64,000 nucleotides of DNA from an uncultured Clostridia bacterium (GTDB lineage Bacteria > Bacillota > Clostridia > Lachnospirales > CAG-274). Below, in pieces: positions 27,966 through 39,294 of this stretch (positions within the stretch are counted from its first letter, which is position 1; every line of letters begins with the position of its first letter). The stretch lies in the NCBI GenBank assembly GCA_947628755.1, contig CANRBC010000009.1, positions 38,014 through 102,013 of the forward strand, given 5' to 3'. The notes beneath the pieces are model-generated. The model was not told the DNA's origin, made no database searches, and saw nothing but the letters and a program-made list of their open reading frames with translations. A program made the translations under genes and the position numbers.

Positions 27966-28018
27966 AGCTGTTGCCTTATGACCTTTTTACCTAGCTCATA
28001 AGCCGACAGCTCTTTATT
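27966..28018 (+). terminator. Terminator, related to that at 9664
   Basis: An imperfect stem starts GCTGTTGCCTTATGA and ends CATAAGCCGACAGC, followed by TCTTTATTTA. Loop and stem letters resemble the RND-operon terminator, suggesting a shared hairpin repeat. Confidence 0.6.
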
Positions 28019-28137
28019 TAGCACAAGATATTGCTTTGAAATATACTGTATACTACAAAAATAATGTATTTTAATTATATGCTGCAAACTTACCTATATA
28101 TTAAATACATTATAATATTAAAGAAAGAAGAGAAAAA

Positions 28138-29940
28138 ATGAAAAAAATTATTTTTACATTAACTATATGTTTTTGCATGAGTACATCTGTCTTTGCAGGA
28201 TATTGGATAGATGATTCTGAATATTATTACAATGACGATACCGAATCAATTGAACATACAGATGAAAGCGGCAGAAAGGTATCTGAGAGCTTATATACAT
28301 GGGCAGATATGCTTAATGGATATATACTTGCAGGAGGAGAAAACGATAAGATGTGTATTCTGGATAAGAACTTAGATGTTCTTATTCCGATGGAGTACGA
28401 TAAAATTGAATATAACGCGAATACCGACACCTATATTTGTATAAAGGATTCGGCTGTAGACTTTTATAACGGACTCTTTAATAAGGTCACTCAGCCTGTG
28501 GATATAAGCCCTATTGAGACAACGGACTATTATAAGCTTTCTGTAATAGATGAAAGCAGCGGCAAGCATTATTATTATATATGCGATGCTGACGGAAATA
28601 AGCTCATAGATGAAGCATATACACGCATTGATAGTGGCGGAGGAAGTATCATTGCCGATAATAGCGGAAAATATGGCGTTTATAATAATGAACTGGAAAT
28701 TGCTATACCTTTTGACTATTTTTATATAAGCTATGATAATGGTACTTTTCACTGCAAAGGACATGAAAAGGATGTATATATTTCAGAGAATTTTGAAACT
28801 GCCGATGGTATCGAACAGATAAATGGTACTCCATATTTTCGGAAAAAAGGTAATGGTGTTCTTTATTATATATGTGATTTTAATGGAAATACCTTAAATG
28901 ACAAAGGATATTACCGTATTGAATCATCAAGTACAGAAAACAAGATACTTTGTTATCTGAATGAAAGTGTTGATGTATACGACAATAATCTTAATTATAT
29001 AGAAACAAGAAAGAGTGAGATTATATTTGTAACACCTATAAAGGGTATGGCAGATAAATTTATATATAACAAATATCCTGATGACCCTATGAATACACCT
29101 AATTCCTGTGTTATAGATGAACAAGGAAATATTCTCAGCAATATGTATACTTCAATACAGCCAAATGCCTATCCCGGAGGGACATTAATTGTAGAAAGTC
29201 CCGCAGGACATTCCGACACCGAAACAAGTGTTCTTGATTCAGAGTTCAATGTAATTGCAGGTCCATCATTTGGATATATGTATGTAAAGGAAGAAAACGA
29301 TGCTATTTATATTGAAAATGTATGGACAGGCAGCAATACAAAGTATTATGACCTCTATGGAAATCAATATAAAACAAAGGCAGAAGCCATTGCTGCCGCA
29401 CAGACTCATGGCGAAGCCAGCCCATGGGCTAAAGAAAGCATAATAAAGGCAATAGAAGCAGGCATTGTCCCCGAGGAAATACAGTCACAGTATATAAGGA
29501 AGATAACAAGGCAGGAATTCTGTAAGCTGGCAGTTATGACTTATATATCTAAAACGAATTACACTATTGCTGAAAATTCTGAAAGTCCTTTCGGAGATGT
29601 TAACGATAGTTATGTAACAGCTGCCTACGATCTTAATATAGTGGCAGGAAGAGGAAACGGCATATTTGCGCCCAAGGACAGTATTACCCGTCAGGAGGCG
29701 GCGGTTATGCTCAATAATCTTGCCAAGCTCCTGAATATTGAAGTTACAGAAAAAACAGATAAATTCGTTGATGAAAGCTATTTTGCAGACTGGGCAAAGG
29801 ACGCCATATATTCCGTAGCTTCCATGAAGAGTGGCGATACCTATGTTATGGCAGGCACAGGCGAAGGTAAGTTTTCGCCATGGATGAATTATACAAGAGA
29901 ACAAGCTATTGCCACAATGTACAGATTATTTGTTCTGTAA
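28138..29940 (+). CDS. Secreted WG-repeat-like protein with SLH domains
   Basis: A 600-residue protein with a signal peptide (cleavage near VFAG, about residue 21). Residues 60-410 contain repeated beta units such as MCILDKNLDVLIPMEYDKI and KYGVYNNELEIAIPFDYFYI, which look like degenerate WG repeats. Three SLH modules occupy about 420-600 (KITRQEFCKLAVM, SITRQEAAVMLNN, NYTREQAIATMYR) and should anchor it to secondary wall polymers. Its codons are more AT-rich than the neighbours. It is a monocistronic unit ending at a terminator. Confidence 0.8.
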   Translation: MKKIIFTLTICFCMSTSVFAGYWIDDSEYYYNDDTESIEHTDESGRKVSESLYTWADMLNGYILAGGENDKMCILDKNLDVLIPMEYDKIEYNANTDTYICIKDSAVDFYNGLFNKVTQPVDISPIETTDYYKLSVIDESSGKHYYYICDADGNKLIDEAYTRIDSGGGSIIADNSGKYGVYNNELEIAIPFDYFYISYDNGTFHCKGHEKDVYISENFETADGIEQINGTPYFRKKGNGVLYYICDFNGNTLNDKGYYRIESSSTENKILCYLNESVDVYDNNLNYIETRKSEIIFVTPIKGMADKFIYNKYPDDPMNTPNSCVIDEQGNILSNMYTSIQPNAYPGGTLIVESPAGHSDTETSVLDSEFNVIAGPSFGYMYVKEENDAIYIENVWTGSNTKYYDLYGNQYKTKAEAIAAAQTHGEASPWAKESIIKAIEAGIVPEEIQSQYIRKITRQEFCKLAVMTYISKTNYTIAENSESPFGDVNDSYVTAAYDLNIVAGRGNGIFAPKDSITRQEAAVMLNNLAKLLNIEVTEKTDKFVDESYFADWAKDAIYSVASMKSGDTYVMAGTGEGKFSPWMNYTREQAIATMYRLFVL

Positions 29941-30014
29941 ATTATATTCCGGAATCTGATGGGGAAAGCGGTATATTCCATAAGGATGAATATGAATAAT
30001 CATCTTGGAAATAT

Positions 30015-30053
30015 AAAAAATGGTATTTTCTGAAATTGAAAATACCATTTTTT
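30015..30053 (+). terminator. Terminator of the SLH protein gene
   Basis: AAAAATGGTATTTTC pairs with GAAAATACCATTTTT around a 7-base loop, with symmetric A and T runs. It separates this gene from the convergent oxidoreductase operon. Confidence 0.8.
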
Positions 30054-30119
30054 AGGCGTGGTTATGATTTTATAGGTTGGCTCGCAGACTTTTTCCTTAG
30101 TTATATTTCGGAGAATATT

Positions 30120-32348
30120 TTATTTTTCGTTTTCTCTGAGCAGGCTTTCCCATCTTCTGTCTACCTCTGTCTGTATAGCGTCTGCGATGTGTTTATATTC
30201 CTCCTTTACAAGGTGCTTTGTTCTTCCCATAGCGCCTAAAAAGTCCAAAACGCCTGTCTTTTCTTTAGGCATATAGGTAATTCGGGTTTTGCCGTTTTCT
30301 ATTTCATAAAGGGGATGATAGCAGCACTCCACAGCCTTTGCAATGACTGCTCTTTCGTGTCTTGGGGGATCGTTCCAGTTAAGGGGGCAGGCAGAGAGAG
30401 CTTTTATATAGGCAAGTCCGTGATTATCCGCATAATACTGAGCCTTTTTTGCTTTCTTAATAAAATCCATAGGCTGATTTTCAGCGACTGTGGCGATATA
30501 CGGTATTCCCGCAGCCTTGAAAAGCATAGGCGTATCCTTGTGTATAAATGGCTTTCCGCTTTCAGCCTTGCCTACATGGCTTGTAGCTGAGCGAGCGCCC
30601 ATAGGGGTGGTATAGCTGTACTGATAGCCTGTATTCATATAGCCGCCGTTGTCGTACTCAAATATTATCATATTGTGATTGCGCGCCGCTGTACCGAGGG
30701 CAGAGCCAAGTCCTATATCCATACCGCCGTCGCCGCATACCATTATAAATGTGATTTTTCCCCGGGGTATTTCACCTCTTCTCTGCCTTTCCTTATAGCC
30801 CTCCACAACGCCGCTTAACGTGGCGGCAGTATTCTGGAAGAGATTGTGTATATAGTTTACTCTGAAAGAGGTGGAGGGATAGCCTGTTGTCACTACCATG
30901 CCGCAGCCTGTATTGAATATAAGCACAACATTTCCCTCTATGCCCTTTAAAAGCAGATTTACATTTACGGGAATACCGCAGCCGGAACAGGCGCTGTGTC
31001 CTGCCACAAGTCTTTTGGGCATTTCCGTAGCCTTTTTAATGTTAATATTTTTAACGGCTATATGGTCGGTATCTCCGTTATCGTTTTTTATTTCCTCTGT
31101 TTCATAGCCGAGAGTTGAATTTTTCTCCGTAACAGGCTCGAAATATTTCTTGTTTTCGTATGCTTCTCCTCTGTATGCTCCGTAGTAGTCAAATTTGTAT
31201 ATATCCTTGAATTCAAGGGATTCTATGCCAAGCCACAGCATATTTTCGGCGTCCTCTTTGTAGAATTCCTTGCCGCCTAATCCGAATACTCTTGTTATTA
31301 CCTTTGCCCTTACGTCGTGGTCGTAAAATGCAGACTTTATCTCCTTTGAAAGGTTTCCTCCGTTGCTGCCGTAGCTGTCCTGTCTTTCGCCTATTACTAC
31401 TACCTTGGCATTTCTGCAGGCTCCCGAAAGCTCTCTTGCAAAGAAGGGTCTTAAAAGCTGTAAAGTCAATACTCCCACCTTATAGCCCTTTTCTCTCATC
31501 TTGTCAACGGCGTCCTTGCTCGTATCGAAGGCAGAGCCAAGCACTATGAATATTACCTCGGCGTCGTCTGTCATATATTTGTGTATGATATTGTAGTTCC
31601 TGTCGGTAAGCTCGTTATATCGGTCAAACTCGCAGGCTATAACCCCCTTTGCCTCCTCCATGGCAATATTCAGCTGATACTTGTTGTTTATTATATCCGG
31701 CTCGTTCATATAAGAGCCTATTGTAATGGGGGCTTCACAGTCTATACAGGTAAAGTCCGCCTTGTATTCCCCCAGATATTCCCTTACGTCGCTGTCGTTT
31801 TCAAATATCTGCATTTTCTTTTTCTGATGACTTGTGAAAAAGCCGTCGTAGGCAATTATAACGGGCAGCTTTATTTTTTCGGCGACCTTAAGACCTATGA
31901 TGTTGAAATCGTATACCTCCTGATTATCCTTTGCAAAGAATATGAGCCAGCCGCAGTTAAGTGTATACATAATGTCGCTGTGGTCTCCCTTTATGCAAAG
32001 GGGCGCAGATACCGTTCTGCAGGCTACGTTCATTACCATAGGCACTCTTGTGCCGGACTGTACGGGCAGCTGCTCCAGAGCATACAGAAGACCGTTTGCC
32101 GAAGTGGCGTTGAGCACCCTTGCGCCTGTAAGGGCGCTGCCGTAGCATATACCTGCCGCAGAGTGTTCGCCTTCTGCTGCTATCATTACCGTTGAGACAT
32201 CTCCCTTGCTTTTCAGAAGGTCAAGTCCCTCTGCTACCTGTGTGGAGGGCGTAATGGGATAATAGCCCATTACGTGATAATCTATCTGCCTTGCGGCGTG
32301 TACTGCCGCTTCGTTTCCGCTTGCAAAAACCATTTTCTGTGAAAGCAT
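30120..32348 (-). CDS. 2-oxoacid:ferredoxin oxidoreductase, fused alpha-beta subunit
   Basis: A 742-residue polypeptide joining PorA and PorB. The N-terminal alpha part has GNEAAVHAARQIDYHVMGYYP and SANGLLYALEQLP; the C-terminal part (from about 440) has HSACSGCGIP, CGDGGMDIGLGSALGTA and the TPP site DNGGYMNTGYQYS. YMNTG is typical of pyruvate-type enzymes. It decarboxylates pyruvate with CoA and ferredoxin to acetyl-CoA, the substrate of Pta. The iron-sulfur subunit is encoded just upstream, one base away. AGGAGGTG precedes the ATG. Confidence 0.85.
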   Translation of the reverse strand: MLSQKMVFASGNEAAVHAARQIDYHVMGYYPITPSTQVAEGLDLLKSKGDVSTVMIAAEGEHSAAGICYGSALTGARVLNATSANGLLYALEQLPVQSGTRVPMVMNVACRTVSAPLCIKGDHSDIMYTLNCGWLIFFAKDNQEVYDFNIIGLKVAEKIKLPVIIAYDGFFTSHQKKKMQIFENDSDVREYLGEYKADFTCIDCEAPITIGSYMNEPDIINNKYQLNIAMEEAKGVIACEFDRYNELTDRNYNIIHKYMTDDAEVIFIVLGSAFDTSKDAVDKMREKGYKVGVLTLQLLRPFFARELSGACRNAKVVVIGERQDSYGSNGGNLSKEIKSAFYDHDVRAKVITRVFGLGGKEFYKEDAENMLWLGIESLEFKDIYKFDYYGAYRGEAYENKKYFEPVTEKNSTLGYETEEIKNDNGDTDHIAVKNINIKKATEMPKRLVAGHSACSGCGIPVNVNLLLKGIEGNVVLIFNTGCGMVVTTGYPSTSFRVNYIHNLFQNTAATLSGVVEGYKERQRRGEIPRGKITFIMVCGDGGMDIGLGSALGTAARNHNMIIFEYDNGGYMNTGYQYSYTTPMGARSATSHVGKAESGKPFIHKDTPMLFKAAGIPYIATVAENQPMDFIKKAKKAQYYADNHGLAYIKALSACPLNWNDPPRHERAVIAKAVECCYHPLYEIENGKTRITYMPKEKTGVLDFLGAMGRTKHLVKEEYKHIADAIQTEVDRRWESLLRENEK

Positions 32349-32349
32349 A

Positions 32350-33360
32350 CTACACCTCCTGATTGTTTGTGCTTTCGCTGTCTATCCAGCTGTTTTCTCC
32401 TATATCCGTAAACAGGAAATGCTTGTTTATAAGGTCTATACAGCCTATATTGTCGTCATATTTTCCCTCTTCCGCTTCTACAAGGGCGTTGGTGGGACAT
32501 ATTTCTACGCATCTCATACAGCCCTTGCAGTGGTACTTGTCCATACCCTTGTTTACGCCCTTTTCAAACTGAAATACCATATCGGGACAGGTACTGTCGC
32601 AAAGTCCGCAGTCAATACATTTTTCCCTTATAAAGTGGGGAACATATCCCTCACGGCATCCCTCCAGACTGTTAGTTACAGAATTGCCGAATTCGGGATT
32701 TATGCCGCCTATCTCTCCTGTTTTCCAGCCCTTTACCCTGCGAGGCTCTTCATATTTTTGATAAGGATATTTATCGTCGTTGTATTCCTTACATTCTACT
32801 CTTGTGTACCCCATTTTAAGCGCCATAATATTTGCCGTTGTCTTTTCGGGATACTTGCTGCCAAGCACATCTTTTATTACCTCCTCGGCAAATTCAAGAG
32901 GTATAAAGCCGCTTGCCCTTACACAAGCTCCAAGCATTACCATATTAAGCCTGCTTTGACATTCCAGAGCTATGTCGAGAGCGTCTACCACCCATAGCCT
33001 GCCCTTGTGCATTTTAAGTCTGTCTCTTACATTGTCATGGCTCTCGTGGGAGTTTACCACAACGTCGGTATTTTCGTCTACGCCTGCCATGAGGTTTTCC
33101 TTTCCTGCAAGATTCATTACGAATATTGCCAGCAGGTCGGGCTTTCTCACAGGCTCGTTAAGTCTTATATCCCTGTTGGAATAGCGCACATAAGCCTTTA
33201 CGGGAGAACCCCTTTTTTCTGAGCCGTAGGATGCAAAGCTCTGCGCCTCCACCTCCATATAGCAAGCGCCTATTTCGCCTAAGAGCTTTCCAGTCAGATT
33301 AGCTCCGAAGCCGCCTATACTCTCAAGTCTTATTTCATACATATCCTTTTTTAAGTACAT
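32350..33360 (-). CDS. 2-oxoacid:ferredoxin oxidoreductase, fused gamma-delta subunit
   Basis: A 336-residue polypeptide: a PorC/gamma domain at 1-185 (LESIGGFGANLTGKLLGEIG, EAQSFASYGSEKRGSPVKAY) fused to a PorD/delta ferredoxin domain with two 4Fe-4S motifs (CIDCGLCDSTCP near 248, CKGCMRCVEICP near 279). It passes electrons from the TPP subunit to ferredoxin. AAGGAGGAG precedes the ATG. It is first of the two-gene leftward operon. Confidence 0.87.
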   Translation of the reverse strand: MYLKKDMYEIRLESIGGFGANLTGKLLGEIGACYMEVEAQSFASYGSEKRGSPVKAYVRYSNRDIRLNEPVRKPDLLAIFVMNLAGKENLMAGVDENTDVVVNSHESHDNVRDRLKMHKGRLWVVDALDIALECQSRLNMVMLGACVRASGFIPLEFAEEVIKDVLGSKYPEKTTANIMALKMGYTRVECKEYNDDKYPYQKYEEPRRVKGWKTGEIGGINPEFGNSVTNSLEGCREGYVPHFIREKCIDCGLCDSTCPDMVFQFEKGVNKGMDKYHCKGCMRCVEICPTNALVEAEEGKYDDNIGCIDLINKHFLFTDIGENSWIDSESTNNQEV

Positions 33361-33551
33361 ATCTCTCCTCCTTAACTGTGGTATTTCTGTTAGTATGTGC
33401 CAAAAAAAGAATTGTATGCAATACGCCGATATTTTGTTGGGCGTCGGTTTCCGTAATCTTTATATTTTTTTAATTGTTTCCGACTTGATTTAGTGGTATA
33501 CTATAATCAGGAAAATGATTTTTTTCATAAATTAAACCATGAGGAGAAAAT

Positions 33552-34913
33552 ATGAGTGCAAAAATTAGCTTTATATCCCTTGGCTGTGACAAAAATCTTA
33601 TAGACAGCGAAATAATGCTTGGTCTTATAGACGAGGAGGGGTACACTATTACCCATGACGACAGCGAAGCGGATATTATTATAATAAACAGCTGCGGCTT
33701 TATAATGGAGGCAAACCAGGAGGCCATAGATAAGGTGCTTGAAATGGCGGACTATAAGCTAAACGGCTGCTGCAGGGGACTTATAGTCACAGGCTGTATG
33801 GCTCAGAGATACAAAGACGAGATATTCGACGCTCTGCCCGAGGTAGACGCCGTTGTGGGAACGGGAGATTTTGAAAAAATAGGAGAGGTCATAAAGCGGC
33901 TTTTACAGGGCGAAAGAAATGTGAAGCTGGTAACGGACAAAAATCATATTATCGACGAGAAAAACAGCTTCAGAAGAATAGTTACGACAACGGGAGGCTT
34001 CAGCTATCTGAAAATAGCAGAGGGCTGCGACAATCACTGTACCTACTGCACAATACCCTCTCTCAGAGGAAGATATAGGTCAAGGACTGTATCATCTCTT
34101 GTAAAGGAAGCGGAAATACTGGCGAAAAAAGGCGTAAAAGAGCTTATACTCATAGCTCAGGATACCTCTCTTTACGGCGTGGATATATACGGCGAGAAAT
34201 CTCTCCACAAGCTGCTGAGAGCGTTAAGTCAAATAGAGGATATAAAATGGCTCAGAATACTTTACTGCTATCCCGAAAACATAACCGACGAGCTTATGGA
34301 AGAAATTGCAAATAATAAAAAGGTGCTGCATTATCTGGATATGCCCATACAGCACAGCGAGGACAGAATACTCAGACTTATGGGAAGACGCAGCTCAAGG
34401 GACGGACTGAACTCCATAATAGGCAGGCTAAGAGCCAAAATACCCGATATATGCTTAAGGACTACGCTTATTACAGGCTTTCCCACAGAGACCGAGGAGG
34501 AATTCAAGGCTCTGTGCGAGTTTATAAACGAGGTCGGCTTTGACAGACTTGGAGTGTTTACATATTCTGCAGAGGACGGCACGCCAGCCGCCCGTATGGA
34601 GGGGCAGATACCCGAGGAGGTAAAGGCTGAGAGAAAGGAATATATACTGAGCCTTCAGAAAAGCATTTCAGCCCGTATATGCCAAGGCTTTATAGGCAGG
34701 GAGCTGGAGGTTATAGTAGAGGGAAAGCTCGAAAGCGAGGAAAATATATACTGCTCCAGAAGCTACAGGGACTGCTATGAAATAGACGGCTTCGTATTTT
34801 TTGAAAGCGGCGAGGAGCTTATGGCAGGAGATATATGCAATATAAAAATAACTGAGGCAGGAGATTACGACCTTATAGGTGAAAGGATTGAAGACCATGA
34901 ATTTACCAAATAA
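33552..34913 (+). CDS. rimO: Ribosomal protein uS12 methylthiotransferase RimO
   Basis: A 453-residue radical SAM methylthiotransferase modifying an Asp of S12. The N-terminal UPF0004 domain has cysteines in SLGCDKNLIDSE, NSCGF and GCMAQRY. The radical SAM cluster is CDNHCTYC (about 157-164) and a C-terminal TRAM domain follows. The SLGCDKN start is RimO-type rather than MiaB-type. GAGGAG precedes the ATG. pgsA overlaps the end by 17 bases. Confidence 0.93.
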   Translation: MSAKISFISLGCDKNLIDSEIMLGLIDEEGYTITHDDSEADIIIINSCGFIMEANQEAIDKVLEMADYKLNGCCRGLIVTGCMAQRYKDEIFDALPEVDAVVGTGDFEKIGEVIKRLLQGERNVKLVTDKNHIIDEKNSFRRIVTTTGGFSYLKIAEGCDNHCTYCTIPSLRGRYRSRTVSSLVKEAEILAKKGVKELILIAQDTSLYGVDIYGEKSLHKLLRALSQIEDIKWLRILYCYPENITDELMEEIANNKKVLHYLDMPIQHSEDRILRLMGRRSSRDGLNSIIGRLRAKIPDICLRTTLITGFPTETEEEFKALCEFINEVGFDRLGVFTYSAEDGTPAARMEGQIPEEVKAERKEYILSLQKSISARICQGFIGRELEVIVEGKLESEENIYCSRSYRDCYEIDGFVFFESGEELMAGDICNIKITEAGDYDLIGERIEDHEFTK

Positions 34914-35451
34914 GCTGACTATACTGAGAATATTTATGATACCCGTATTTTTGCTTGTGCTTTTGTGTCCTCTCGGCATTGACAGGCAAATAGCAAGATA
35001 TGTGGCTACTGCAATATTCTGTATAGCTTCTTTTACGGATTTTTTAGACGGATATATAGCAAGGAAGTATAACCTTGTTACCAATTTCGGAAAATTTATG
35101 GATCCTCTGGCGGACAAGCTGCTTGTATGCTCTGCAATGATAGCTCTTATAGGCATTGAGGATGCAATAGTTCCTCTGCCGTCCGTAGTCGTTATAATAA
35201 TAATAGCGAGGGAATTTATAATAACGGGCTTCAGGACTATTGCCGCAGAGCAGAATATAGTAATAGCCGCAGGTATATGGGGCAAGCTCAAGACGGTATG
35301 CCAGATGTTCATGCTTATAATACTTCTTTTGAATATAGATAATGTTTATCTGACAGCAGCAGGAAATATCCTTATTTACGCAAGCCTTGTGCTGGCAATA
35401 GTTTCGGCTGCGGACTATATTTTCAGAAACAAGCAGGTGCTTTCCGACTAA
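34897..35451 (+). CDS. pgsA: CDP-diacylglycerol-glycerol-3-phosphate 3-phosphatidyltransferase
   Basis: A 184-residue membrane enzyme of phosphatidylglycerol synthesis. It starts MNLPNKLTILRIF and has the CDP-alcohol phosphotransferase motif DGYIAR-x8-GKFMDPLAD near residues 49-71. The ATG at 34897 follows GAAAGGA inside rimO; the longer frame adds only six residues. Confidence 0.92.
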   Translation: MNLPNKLTILRIFMIPVFLLVLLCPLGIDRQIARYVATAIFCIASFTDFLDGYIARKYNLVTNFGKFMDPLADKLLVCSAMIALIGIEDAIVPLPSVVVIIIIAREFIITGFRTIAAEQNIVIAAGIWGKLKTVCQMFMLIILLLNIDNVYLTAAGNILIYASLVLAIVSAADYIFRNKQVLSD

Positions 35452-35477
35452 AAGCAAAATATTAAGAGGGTGATGAA

Positions 35478-36830
35478 TTGAAAAGAGTTCTGGCAGCGCT
35501 TATAGCAGCAGGTCTTATTACTGCCAACGTATATGCCGAGGATATGACTAATATGTCAAACCAGGCGCAGGCAGACCTTGCGGGAGAATATATAAGCGAA
35601 ATAGTTAAATACATAAGAGAAAATTACATAGGCGAGGACGTGGACACCAATGTGCTTATTCACGCCGCCGTTAAAGCAATGGTAGGTCAGCTTGACGAAT
35701 ACAGCGACTATCTTACTAAGGAGGAGTATAACGACGTAAAGAACAATACCAGATATTCATGGTATGCTCCCGAATTCAGCTGTGAGATAGGCGAGGAGGG
35801 CTATCCCATAGTGGGCAAGCTGGATCCCAAGTCAAGAGCTTTTCAGGACGGTATAAGAGAGGGCGACGCAATAAGGAGCATAGACGGAGTATCTACCTAT
35901 AATATCGACGAGGAGGAGTATTTTGAGCGAACCTCTTCAAGCACTCCCACCGAGATAAAAATGGGCATATCAAGAGGCGAGAGCGTAACCAACTATACCA
36001 TTAATCTTGTAAGATATGAAATACACTCCGTAGAGACCAAGGAAATATCCGAATTTGAAAACGCCAACCAGAAGTTCAATGACAAAAGCGTAGGCTATAT
36101 ACACATAAGCTCATTCTACGACTATACCTCCAACGAGTTCACAAGCGCTATAAACAAGCTGAAGGAAGAGGGCAAGACAAAGCTGATACTGGATCTCAGA
36201 GGCAATTCCGGAGGCTATGTGGACGAGGCAATAGAGGTGGCAAAGCAAATCGTGCCAAGCGGCACTATTATATCCACAAGGGACAAAAAGGGCGCTGTCA
36301 ATACATATACCTCTGATTTGAGGACGCGTCCCTTTGAAAAATGCGTTGTGCTTGTAGACAGCATGACGGCATCCTCTGCCGAAATACTTGCCTCTGCCAT
36401 GCAGGACAGCGGCGCGGGAACTATAATAGGCGAAAAGACATTTGGCAAGGGCGTTATGCAAAGCGTTATGGACTTTGACGATATAGGCGTTATAAAAATG
36501 ACCACTCTGGAATATTTCTCCAGATACGGTAAAAAGATAAACGGCGTCGGCATCACGCCGGATATAGAGGTAAGCAAAATAGACTTCGTTTCCGAAACCG
36601 ACGCTTTGGACAGCGATAATGTTGCCGCCGTTATAAGATTTCTGGGATTCAGACTTGACAGCGTAAATACCGTTGAGCGTAATATAGGCAGGTATCAGGT
36701 GGAAATGGGTCTGCCTGTTACATATAAGCTGGACGCCGCAACGGTAAACGCCATGAATTATGAAATATACGAGGATATGATTAATAACGACAGAATATTT
36801 ACAATGGGTTATATTAATCTGCTGTCCTAA
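35478..36830 (+). CDS. S41 family C-terminal processing protease
   Basis: A 450-residue secreted protease starting at TTG with GAGGGTGA upstream. A signal peptide (1-20, ending VYAED) precedes a PDZ domain (about 98-180) and the S41 catalytic core with LDLRGNSGGYVDEAI, SMTASSAEIL (catalytic Ser) and GEKTFGKGVMQ (catalytic Lys). The C-terminal 70 residues resemble a peptidoglycan-binding domain. It follows pgsA by 26 bases. CtpA-type enzymes trim wall or sporulation proteins; the substrate is unknown. Confidence 0.9.
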   Translation: MKRVLAALIAAGLITANVYAEDMTNMSNQAQADLAGEYISEIVKYIRENYIGEDVDTNVLIHAAVKAMVGQLDEYSDYLTKEEYNDVKNNTRYSWYAPEFSCEIGEEGYPIVGKLDPKSRAFQDGIREGDAIRSIDGVSTYNIDEEEYFERTSSSTPTEIKMGISRGESVTNYTINLVRYEIHSVETKEISEFENANQKFNDKSVGYIHISSFYDYTSNEFTSAINKLKEEGKTKLILDLRGNSGGYVDEAIEVAKQIVPSGTIISTRDKKGAVNTYTSDLRTRPFEKCVVLVDSMTASSAEILASAMQDSGAGTIIGEKTFGKGVMQSVMDFDDIGVIKMTTLEYFSRYGKKINGVGITPDIEVSKIDFVSETDALDSDNVAAVIRFLGFRLDSVNTVERNIGRYQVEMGLPVTYKLDAATVNAMNYEIYEDMINNDRIFTMGYINLLS

Positions 36831-36871
36831 TTTTAATTAGTCGGGGCGGTCAAATACTTTGTTTCTTTTTG

Positions 36872-36900
36872 TTGACTAAGAGGGTTTTATAGGATATAAT
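36872..36900 (+). promoter_or_regulatory. Promoter of pyrG
   Basis: TTGACT and TATAAT are separated by 17 bases, 51 bases before the ATG. The initially transcribed region (near AGTTGTATG) lacks the GGGC start used for CTP-sensing reiterative transcription in Bacillus, so that control is not evident. Confidence 0.75.
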
Positions 36901-36942
36901 AGTTGTATGTTTTTTTAAAAAGCTGCAAAAGTCAGCGTATGA

Positions 36943-38550
<1,608 letters not shown>

Positions 38551-38597
38551 TATGGTAAACCAAACTCAGCAGCTTTGACAAAGGTATTTAAAAATGT

Positions 38598-38660
38598 AAA
38601 AAAACCGAGTGTATACTGCCCCGCTGTAAACCTTTGGGGTCAGTACAACTCGGTTTTTTA
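38598..38660 (+). terminator. Terminator of pyrG
   Basis: AAAAACCGAGT pairs with ACTCGGTTTTT, enclosing further pairs (TACTGCCCC with GGGGTCAGTA), and ends in six T. The rest of the gap up to 39168 holds the dispersed repeat at 38775 and otherwise nothing recognised. Confidence 0.8.
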
Positions 38661-38774
38661 TGTGCGGTCAAATTTCGCTTTATGAGCGGATAAGACTGCC
38701 ACATTATAACATATCAGAAAAGGTCTATGATAGTGTTATTTGATTTAGGGAGAGATTTTTGTTTATATAAATAT

Positions 38775-39059
38775 CGACCCTTCAGTCAGGCACGTTCAAA
38801 AATATCTTAATACGAAATTTTTGACGTGCCTGCCAGCTCCCCTTTTCGTAAGGGGAGCCTTAGGTATACGCTTCCCAAAGTCGCTTATTTACTTTGAAAG
38901 ACGATACCTGAGCTGCCGCCAATACCCCAGCCTCCCCATTGCACCGAAAGATTTATCGGTCGCTGCCTTTTGGCAGCGGCTTTCGGCTTGCCGAAAGTGC
39001 TGATAGCCCGTCAGGGCGTCTGAGGGGAGGGGACCATGCGAAGCATGGTGGAAGGGTCG
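38775..39059. repeat. Dispersed palindromic-ended repeat, copy 1 (285 bp)
   Basis: Bounded by CGACCCTTC and its inverse GAAGGGTCG. Inside are CTCCCC...AAGGGGAGCC, AGACGATACCTGAGCTG, CAATACCCCAGCCTCCCC, CCCGTCAGGGCGTC and CCATGCGAAGCATGG, all shared with the copy at 42553. This copy has about 65 extra bases (38938-39003) with their own hairpins. No open frame. It behaves like a MITE or dispersed intergenic repeat. Confidence 0.85.
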
Positions 39060-39168
39060 TTATAATAAAAAAATAATGTCATACTCATCTAAAAAAATTC
39101 AATGCGACGTCTCGGAAGAGTTTGTGATAATAAAATCTCTTTTTGTTTACCAATTGCGTATCTGTTTA

Positions 39169-39294
39169 TTAAACAAATATAAGCATAAGCAGAAGTATTA
39201 TAAAAACAGTATCGTCGTTTCTTTTTACGGGAATGTCTGCAAATGCCGTATCAATATCGTAAATACCGTCCTTATGAATTGAGCTGTCTGACAT
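39169..39294 (-). CDS. Small ORF with C-terminal membrane segment, overlapping the subtilase
   Basis: A 41-codon frame starting MSDSSIHKDGIYDIDTA and ending in a hydrophobic stretch (TVFIILLLMLIFV). Its ATG at 39294 lies inside the last codons of the subtilase gene in another frame, with AGGAGG seven bases upstream, a near-ideal translation site. It may be translationally coupled to the protease and act as a small membrane partner or inhibitor. No family was recognised. Confidence 0.6.
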   Translation of the reverse strand: MSDSSIHKDGIYDIDTAFADIPVKRNDDTVFIILLLMLIFV

